17,061 nt of DNA from DASRGL01 sp035651115 (GTDB taxonomy: Bacteria > Armatimonadota > Chthonomonadetes > Chthonomonadales > Chthonomonadaceae). The notes beneath the pieces were generated by a model, which saw nothing but the letters and a program-made list of their open reading frames with translations, made no database searches and was not told where the DNA came from. Location of the stretch: the NCBI GenBank assembly GCA_035651115.1, contig DASRGL010000060.1:1-17061 (forward strand). Reading direction: 5' to 3'. The stretch's first letter is position 1. Every line of letters begins with the position of its first letter. Below, piece by piece: positions 8,719 to 14,474 of the stretch. The position numbers and the translations under genes are program-made.

Positions 8719-8751
8719 GGCCCCCCTCCCTGTCCCTCCCCTGTTCTGTGG
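8719..8751. repeat. Palindromic repeat family A, half copy
   Basis: GGCCCCCCTCCCTGTCCCTC followed by CCCTGTTCT aligns with one arm plus loop of the 835-890 palindrome (minus orientation), with two A-to-T changes and one missing C. The second arm is absent: the sequence continues GTGGTTTTGGCAGG. It is a decayed or truncated element between the two giant genes, about 25 bases from the RBS of the downstream one. Confidence 0.65.
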
Positions 8752-8817
8752 TTTTGGCAGGCAGAGTTGGCGATAGAATCCAGGTTCATTGACAAATAGT
8801 GTGGTTGGATTTGTGCG

Positions 8818-8920
8818 CGGCCTTAAAAGGCCGGTCTGAAGTTGCGAAGCCTGCGAAGGCCGGCTGGAGTCCGCGCAGGCGGACTCGGCACCTCCAGACC
8901 GGGGTTTCAACCCCGTGTCC
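8818..8920. repeat. Multi-hairpin intergenic element (probable dispersed repeat)
   Basis: Four nested or adjacent perfect stems lie in about 100 bases: CGGCCTT/AAGGCCG (8818-8833); CCGGTCTG (8831-8838) with CAGACCGG (8895-8902); inside that, GAGTCCGC/GCGGACTC with loop GCAG (8867-8886); and CGGGGT/ACCCCG with loop TTCA (8900-8915). Between them is a near-tandem pair GCGAAGCCT/GCGAAGGCC. This forms most of the 308-base gap (8680-8987) between the two giant secreted genes. The rest of the gap holds the half palindrome at 8719-8751 and AT-richer sequence in which I see no convincing promoter. The element could be a mobile palindromic repeat or a structured leader RNA; with one copy in the window I cannot tell. 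Confidence 0.55.
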
Positions 8921-8987
8921 AAAGAGAACCCCTTTTCATCAATGAACCGGAATTCATTCCGTCATAATTCAGCTTGAGGGCGGGAGC

Positions 8988-11900
8988 CTAAAACGGCCTG
9001 TCCGCAAACGAGGGCTGGTCGAACAGATAGGTCGAGGTCGCGTCGGTCGTCGAGCCGATACTGCGCTTGAACGGCCTGCCCGCGCCCTGGAACGTCTCGT
9101 TCGGAGCCATCCAGACGATAGAACTGTTCGGATTCCGAATGAGTGTCGTGCCGTCGTTGATATAGAGAGGCTTGTAGCCGCCGTTATAGAAATCTATGCT
9201 GCGCACCTCCACGACTTCGCCGCGTATCTCCCCGTTCACTATATTAGACGCGCCAAAGACCTGCGAAAGACTATCCGGCCCGGAATATCCGTTGGTAATC
9301 AGATAGTGCGGATAGAACTTATCCGTCGCCGCCAGGTAATCGGACTGCGGCAGCCGCTGAATGCTGGTCGCGCGCAGCGGACGCCCTGTCATCTTGAAAT
9401 AGTCGTCGCTGGACAGCATCCACTCTACTGCCGCCTCGATCTTGCCGTTGACCTGCTGCGGCGCGAGGACGTAGACGCCATTCGCATCCGCCAGCAGGTA
9501 GCGCGCCTCGTTGATCCCGTTGGTCTGGACGGTGAACTGCTTGAACCAGGTCGGGTTGCTGATGGGCTGCCGCGATACCACCGCGCCATTATTGACGAAC
9601 GCGATCGTGTTGATGACCGCCGCGAGATCGCCATCCTTCGCGCCGGCCTGCTGCGGATACCGGTAGATCACGACCAGCGATCCGCCCGGCCCAACGACGT
9701 TGCTGTTGGCATCTGTGCCGACCGACCGGGTGATATTGGGATTGACCACGCCCGTCGTCTCGTTATCCACCGCCGAGATCAGATAGAACTGATTGTTCCC
9801 GTTCGTCGTAGGGTCGAGGAACTGCTGTACAGTTCGATAGCGATAGCGCGCGTTTTGTTCCGCGAGAGAGCGCGTCACGAAGATCACCTGGTTCAGCATG
9901 ACCGGCCCCGGACTGCCGTCGCTGGTCTGCATCGTGATGGGATTCCCATCCGGGCCGTAGATGGAGACGACCTCGACGATGCGGTAGTTACCGCTGTCCG
10001 CGATGACATGATGCACCGCGTAGTACGGCCCGGTGTAGCGGTAGCTCGTGCCGGTCTCCGTATTCGGCAGTTCGATGGTGCCAGTCTGGTTGTCCACGAA
10101 CGTCTGCACATCGGTCGGATGGTTGAGCGTCATCGGGTCGCCGGGCCGCAGGAACCGCAGGTCATTGCGCAGGCTATGGATCTCCTGCGTCACGTTGCCG
10201 CCCTTGTCCACCTGCAGGATGCGGTTGTTGCCGGTGTCGGCGATGATGAAATCGTTGAGCGTGTAGCGATAGGCCACGCTGGGCCGCGCCAGCGTCACCT
10301 TCTGCGTCACGATCCGCCCGGTGGCGTCCGTTCCGTTGACGGGAGCATCGCCGCCCTCATAGATAGGCAGTTGCCCGCCCGCGACGCGGCTGGACCGCGT
10401 AGCCGTCAGTTCCCACACCGCATTGCCCGCCGAGTCCACTTCCAGCAGGCGCGAGCCGTCCGCAATCAGCGTCGTCTGGTTCTCCAGCGCGGCCAGTCCC
10501 TGCGGCGTGCCGACCGCGACCAGGTTGGCCGTGCCGACCGGCGGGTTGATGATGGCCTGCGCGACCGGCGTGCCGTCGGTTGCCGAGGCGAGCGTCGTCT
10601 GAACATGGACACGCGGTTTCGAGAAATCAGGCGTTCCATCCGATTTGTTCGGGAAGAGACTGACCTGTCCTCCAGCCCTCGCGTTGATTAGATCCACCGA
10701 CACTACTCGTCCACTATCCGTACCGAAAAATAGCGCGTTGCCGATGACGGATGGGCCACTTGTTGGGACAATACCGGACGGAATAGGAACATCTGGGCCA
10801 GGATTTGTCGGAATGACCAGGAACCACTGCAAGTTGTCCAGCGGCCCATAGCCCGTCTCCGGGTTGACGACCGTCGTGCGCGTCGTGCCGATCTCCACGA
10901 TGATAGGCAGCGCCAGGTTGAAGGAGTCGCCGGTAGGACGCTGCCGGACGTTGAGAATCTCGAACGTGCCGGTCGCCCGCTCCAGCGTGAAGTCCAGGTT
11001 CTCGGTCAGCGTGATCTCGTTCTGGCCCGTCGTGCTTGCCGCCGTAAGCGGCTGCTTGAGCGTGACCTGCTCCCCGACCGGCAGCCGCTGATTGATGGAG
11101 AAGGTCATATTCGGATTGGCTTTGAGCGCGAGGATGACCGTGCCGCCATCCACTTTCCCGACCACATAGACAAGGCCGTTCGACACCGCCGGGCTGCCGA
11201 CCGCCTGGAAGCTGGTCAGCGCCTGGCCTGTCCCGCCCGCCGCCGGATCGTTATTGATGAGGCGGGCCTGTAGCGTGCCGACTCCGGTATATCCGGCGAG
11301 GGCCGACGCATCCACCGGCGAGAACATCCAGGCGACCTGCGCTCCCAGCTGGTTCGGATCGTTCGCGTTGCTCGCCGCGTTGGCGAAGAACTGCTCCCGG
11401 AACCCGTAGATGCGATCTGCCGTGCCGCCGGACGGAGGCTTTACATTGAAATAGAGCAGTCCCTCGCGCGAGAGCGCCGCCGTGCCGGGAATAAACGTAT
11501 CCTGCACATTGATCAGGTCGCTCGTGAACGCGGTAAAGCGTCCGCGCGTGGTGGCGAACGTCGCCAGGTCGCTCGGCTTCGGCAGCGAGCGCGGGTTCCC
11601 GACCGCAACGCCCGGCCAGTCTACCGTGTAGTCCGCATAGAGCGTCTGATTGGCGAGAAGCGCCTGGTTCAGCGTGACTTCTGTGCCGCTGTTCAGACCC
11701 GCTCCAGAGCTATAGCCTACCGAGAAATCCGTCGGATATCTGAGCGTGGTGGACGTGACGACTCCTGTAGCCGCATCGCGCGTCACCAGATGCAGAACAG
11801 GCAGCAGGTCCGGGTTGCCGCCGACCGTCGGCGCGTACCAGGGGACGTTGCCGCGCGCGCCTCTCGGACGGAACTGCTGCGAGGAACCGGCCACCGGATC

Positions 11901-13850
11901 GAGCGGCTCGTTGCGCGTGCTGAACCAGATGGCATTGACAAAGCCTGCCGACTTGTTCGCGCTGTTGACGATCGGCGCGCAGGTGATGTAGACGATCTTA
12001 TCCAGCGCGCCCGTCCGCGCATCGCGGACATAGCCGACGGTCAGCGGCCCGACAGGAGCGGACAGCAGGCCCGCCGTGCCGCCCTGAATCTGCGGCGAGG
12101 GCGCGACGGTGGTGTTGGAGCCGCCATTGAACGCGCTGCCGTCGAAGATGCTCGCGCCGGTCGTCGGGTCTACCGGAGCCACGCGCCAGGAGGTCTCGGC
12201 AGTCGTGTTCGTCTCATCGCGCACTACTGTGAACAGCACGCCCTCCGAGAGCGCGGGCGACGGCGTGAGCATGGAATCCGTCAACGCCTGCGGCAGGCCC
12301 TCCGTCATGTCCCGGCCGGTGGCCCCCTGCGCGGTCCAGGCGAGCGTCGTCGTCGTGTTCAGCTTCCCATTCGCAATCGGGAAGGCGTCGAAGGCCAGCG
12401 TCACGCCCTTGCTCGTCGTGACCGTGACCAGATCGCGCGGCGTCCCGTTCGTCGTATCGTAGAAGGAGACGATGGTGGGCGTGGAGACGCGATCTCCTGA
12501 AGCGACCCCATTGGCCGTCAGGTCTACGTTCCAGATCTCATCGTAGGAAGCGCCGGTGACTGAATCGGGCAGGCCGTCGTCCGGGTTTTTGTCGTTGTCC
12601 AGGTCGGCGGCGGGATTGGCGTCGTAGGCGTGCAGCTTATTGTTCCCGTCCACGAAGAAGACGACGCCCTTATAGAGGACCGCGCCGGAGCCGGGATTAT
12701 TGGCATTGGCCGCTACCGGAATCGTGCTGAACTTGCGCGCAAGCTGGCTGCCGATGTTCTCGGTGGTCGCCGTGCTGCGCCGCACATTCACGCCGCCCGT
12801 CGGAACCGAACTCGTCCAGGCGATCAGATTGTAGGCGAACTTGAGGTCTACGGGCCGCGCCGCCAGGATATTCTCCCCGCTGACCGCGCCCGCGTTGCCG
12901 CCATACTTCGGCAGGGTCACGCCGCCCGCGAAGCTGCTGATACCGGCGGAGATGCCGGCAGAACTGATGATCAGATGGCCTGCGCCATAGTCGCCTGCGG
13001 AGACGTAGGGCCGACTCAGGCTGGGATTGCCCGCCCAGACGACCGGAACCATGATGCGCGGGTTGACAAGCGTGGTGTCCGGATCGCCGTTCGGCTTGAC
13101 GCCGGAGTGGTAGTAGCCCGGATTGACTCCCAGTCCTTGCGCCTCGATGGGCGAGATAGGATACGGATAGTTGACCAAGGGATGATGCAGCGAGGCCAGC
13201 GTCGCCACCGTCCCCGCCTGCCGCACGCTATTGAAGCCGAAGGGAACGGGGAAGTTTGTCGTGCCGGTCGAGCCGTTGCCGCCCGCATCGTCTATCCAGA
13301 GCGTTCCGCCGCCATCCACATACTCGCGCAGCTTCGTCGCCGCGTCGTTCGTGAATTTCGGCAGGTCGCTGCCGCGCACGGAGATCAGGATAATGTCGAA
13401 CTGCTGGAGGTCTTTCGCCGCGACCGTATCTATATTGACTTCCCAATAGGCGGCCAGATTTTTCGTCAGCGGGGCATTGATGCGCGCCTGGCCCTGATTG
13501 AGCGTGGGATCGTTGCCGTTGGCGCGGGCCTGCATCCGCTGGTACATGCTCGGCGTGACGGAACTGGGGGCCAGCGGATTGACGAACTCCCATCCGGCGG
13601 GCTTGAGCGAGGAGCGATCCAGAATATAGAAAGTATACGGCGCGAAGTCGTCCGGGTCGGCGTCGTTATCCGCCGGAAGATCATGGTCGTTGCCGTAGAG
13701 AATGCACGCCCGGATCTGCCGCTTCTGGTTGGCATAGCTGAACGCATCGGCCTGGGACGGCACGGCAGCGAAGACCGCCAGCAGCGCCAGCAGTCCTCCC
13801 AGCAGCCGCGCCAACAGCGCCCGCATCTGGTTCGAATCGCGTGTGGTCAT
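8988..13850 (-). CDS. Large secreted protein: amidotransferase/DUF4159-like N-terminus, PQQ-like and NHL-like propeller blades (1620 aa)
   Basis: The first ~34 residues are a signal peptide (RALLARLLGGLLALLAVFAA, cleavage near SQA). Residues 45-345 look like a class-I glutamine-amidotransferase/DUF4159-type fold: a strand then LYGNDHDLP, FDIILISVRGSDLP, and LREYVDGGGTLWIDD, the last being the best match to DUF4159. No catalytic Cys-His pair is evident, so it is probably non-enzymatic. Residues 390-920 carry PQQ-like blades (VVFFVDGNNKLHAYDANP; LVYVVGKVDGGTVILALKA) and 1035-1055 another (ALFFGTDSGRVVSVDL). From about 1125 come NHL-like blades: LIADGSRLLEVDSAGNAVW, IIADTGNNRILQVDKGGNV, VIADSGNYRIVEV and LLADANGVYVLAPQ. 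An Asp-rich loop DLDNDKNPDDGLPD (416-429) may bind calcium, as in PilY1-type propellers. The ATG at 13850 was chosen for its AAGGTGA RBS. It is co-oriented with its giant neighbours and was probably co-transcribed with the upstream pilin-like gene before the DUF559 cassette came between them. The function is inferred as surface or pilus-associated. Confidence 0.85.
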   Translation of the reverse strand: MTTRDSNQMRALLARLLGGLLALLAVFAAVPSQADAFSYANQKRQIRACILYGNDHDLPADNDADPDDFAPYTFYILDRSSLKPAGWEFVNPLAPSSVTPSMYQRMQARANGNDPTLNQGQARINAPLTKNLAAYWEVNIDTVAAKDLQQFDIILISVRGSDLPKFTNDAATKLREYVDGGGTLWIDDAGGNGSTGTTNFPVPFGFNSVRQAGTVATLASLHHPLVNYPYPISPIEAQGLGVNPGYYHSGVKPNGDPDTTLVNPRIMVPVVWAGNPSLSRPYVSAGDYGAGHLIISSAGISAGISSFAGGVTLPKYGGNAGAVSGENILAARPVDLKFAYNLIAWTSSVPTGGVNVRRSTATTENIGSQLARKFSTIPVAANANNPGSGAVLYKGVVFFVDGNNKLHAYDANPAADLDNDKNPDDGLPDSVTGASYDEIWNVDLTANGVASGDRVSTPTIVSFYDTTNGTPRDLVTVTTSKGVTLAFDAFPIANGKLNTTTTLAWTAQGATGRDMTEGLPQALTDSMLTPSPALSEGVLFTVVRDETNTTAETSWRVAPVDPTTGASIFDGSAFNGGSNTTVAPSPQIQGGTAGLLSAPVGPLTVGYVRDARTGALDKIVYITCAPIVNSANKSAGFVNAIWFSTRNEPLDPVAGSSQQFRPRGARGNVPWYAPTVGGNPDLLPVLHLVTRDAATGVVTSTTLRYPTDFSVGYSSGAGLNSGTEVTLNQALLANQTLYADYTVDWPGVAVGNPRSLPKPSDLATFATTRGRFTAFTSDLINVQDTFIPGTAALSREGLLYFNVKPPSGGTADRIYGFREQFFANAASNANDPNQLGAQVAWMFSPVDASALAGYTGVGTLQARLINNDPAAGGTGQALTSFQAVGSPAVSNGLVYVVGKVDGGTVILALKANPNMTFSINQRLPVGEQVTLKQPLTAASTTGQNEITLTENLDFTLERATGTFEILNVRQRPTGDSFNLALPIIVEIGTTRTTVVNPETGYGPLDNLQWFLVIPTNPGPDVPIPSGIVPTSGPSVIGNALFFGTDSGRVVSVDLINARAGGQVSLFPNKSDGTPDFSKPRVHVQTTLASATDGTPVAQAIINPPVGTANLVAVGTPQGLAALENQTTLIADGSRLLEVDSAGNAVWELTATRSSRVAGGQLPIYEGGDAPVNGTDATGRIVTQKVTLARPSVAYRYTLNDFIIADTGNNRILQVDKGGNVTQEIHSLRNDLRFLRPGDPMTLNHPTDVQTFVDNQTGTIELPNTETGTSYRYTGPYYAVHHVIADSGNYRIVEVVSIYGPDGNPITMQTSDGSPGPVMLNQVIFVTRSLAEQNARYRYRTVQQFLDPTTNGNNQFYLISAVDNETTGVVNPNITRSVGTDANSNVVGPGGSLVVIYRYPQQAGAKDGDLAAVINTIAFVNNGAVVSRQPISNPTWFKQFTVQTNGINEARYLLADANGVYVLAPQQVNGKIEAAVEWMLSSDDYFKMTGRPLRATSIQRLPQSDYLAATDKFYPHYLITNGYSGPDSLSQVFGASNIVNGEIRGEVVEVRSIDFYNGGYKPLYINDGTTLIRNPNSSIVWMAPNETFQGAGRPFKRSIGSTTDATSTYLFDQPSFADRPF

Positions 13851-13854
13851 CGTT

Positions 13855-13862
13855 ATCACCTT
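13855..13862 (-). promoter_or_regulatory. Shine-Dalgarno AAGGTGAT deciding the start at 13850
   Basis: AAGGTGA sits 5 bases before ATG. An in-frame GTG three codons upstream overlaps this site and is therefore unlikely to be the start. The boundary of the inverted repeat at 13865 is only 2 bases further upstream, so the repeat arrives exactly at the ribosome-binding site without damaging it. Confidence 0.65.
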
Positions 13863-13864
13863 GA

Positions 13865-13924
13865 GACCTAACCCCCCGTCCCCCTTCCCTAAAACGTTCG
13901 CAAGCTCGCTGGGAAGGGGGGGAC
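13865..13924 (+). repeat. Inverted repeat family C, left copy
   Basis: Reads GACCTAACCCCCCGTCC, then stem CCCCCTTCCC (13880-13889), a 21-base loop, and GGGAAGGGGG (13911-13920). It matches the reverse complement of 14417-14474 in prefix, stem and the first part of the loop (TAAAACG), and again in TCGCTGGGAAGGGGG; differences are confined to the middle of the loop and single C/G indels. It separates the DUF559 domain from the 1620-residue gene. Confidence 0.85.
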
Positions 13925-14416
13925 TCTATGCTGAATAGACTGTGCGTTTCAAGACGCTCCAGCGCGGCGGTCAGGATTTCTGCCAGTACGGCCTCTATCT
14001 CATCTCTTATTCGGGCATTCGTGAACCGCAGAACTTTTAGATTGCGGCCCGATAGGATAGCATCGCGTTCTGTATCCGCCTCGCCTCGTTCCTCATGCAC
14101 GGCCCCATCTACCTCAATCACCAGACCTGCCGCATGGCAGTAGAAGTCGGCTATGAAGCCATCTATCACCTGCTGACGAGGAAACGCAAACCATGCAAAC
14201 GGCCTGTTCTCAGCCGTTCCCATAAGGCTGCTTCCGCAGGCGTACTCTCCTGACGTAGCTGCCTGGCCCGCTCATACTTGCCGCCCGAACGTCCTTGCGT
14301 TATGATCCGCGTTTTGTCTACGGCATCCATCTTGCGCTCTCGTCCCCCTTTTCGGCTGGCTCCTCTCTTCCAACGTACACCAGCGTGCAAAGGAACGGCA
14401 AAGCCTCCAATCCGAA

Positions 14417-14474
14417 CTCTCCCCCTTCCCAGCGACGAAGGAGCGTTTTAGGGAAGGGGGACGGGGGTTAGGTC
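14417..14474 (-). repeat. Inverted repeat family C, right copy
   Basis: On the minus strand it reads GACCTAACCCCCGTCC, stem CCCCCTTCCC, loop TAAAACGCTCCTTCGTCGCT, stem GGGAAGGGGG; on the plus strand the stems are 14421-14430 and 14451-14460. It is the inverted partner of 13865-13924. Its first bases (GACCTAA) contain the TAA stop of the upstream pilin-like gene. Between it and the DUF559 start (14331-14416) I see no strong promoter. Confidence 0.85.

Larger units (their letters stand above)
13681..14330 (-). pseudogene. DUF559 (Vsr-like, PD-(D/E)XK) endonuclease-like gene, frameshifted
   Basis: Two overlapping frames together encode one DUF559 domain. The first, from ATG at 14330, reads MDAVDKTR...YERARQLRQESTPAEAALWERLRTGRLHGLRF and then stops (VSR*). 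The second continues with PRQQVIDGFIADFYCHAAGL, VIEVDGAVH, ERDAILSGRNLKVLRFTN and a final helix EAVLAEILTAALERL. They join if one base is restored between 14179 and 14180, turning CGTTTCCTCGT into CGTTTCCGTCGT (RFRRQQ, the usual family sequence). The putative active-site residues D of FIADFYC and E/D of IEVDG are intact. The domain ends near 13926, exactly at the repeat; the frame then stays open through the repeat and 170 bases into the next gene, to a TGA at 13681, so that tail is unlikely to be genuine. Known relatives are small Vsr-fold proteins often assumed to be nucleases. Recent inactivation, sequencing error and programmed frameshifting are all possible. The start is not supported by a strong RBS. 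Confidence 0.75.
13865..14474 (-). mobile_element. Putative DUF559 cassette bounded by inverted repeats (~610 bp)
   Basis: Two ~58-bp copies of one palindromic repeat face each other around a single DUF559 endonuclease-like gene, with the GACCTAACCCCC ends outermost. The unit occupies essentially the whole space between the stop codon of the pilin-like gene and the RBS of the next gene. The layout recalls REP sequences around RAYT transposase genes, or a TIR-bounded small transposable unit, but with a different nuclease family. I see no target-site duplication in the bases just outside. Calling it mobile is inference from the layout. Confidence 0.5.

Noticed and set aside
8770..8795. Possible promoter TTGTCA with TATCGC downstream on the minus strand
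   Set aside because: Spacing is 14 bases and the -10 match is poor; not supportable.
6574..8799. 741-codon plus-strand open frame
   Set aside because: Same kind of Arg/Val-rich antisense shadow; its end is encoded in repeat and gap DNA.
8680..8922. 81-residue N-terminal extension of the 2576-aa protein
   Set aside because: It translates the multi-hairpin repeat and the half palindrome, and would bury the signal peptide; the ATG at 8679 has a good RBS.
12630..13871. 413-codon plus-strand open frame opposite the 1620-aa gene
   Set aside because: Arg-rich composition, runs out over the signal peptide region and RBS of the real gene, no motif.
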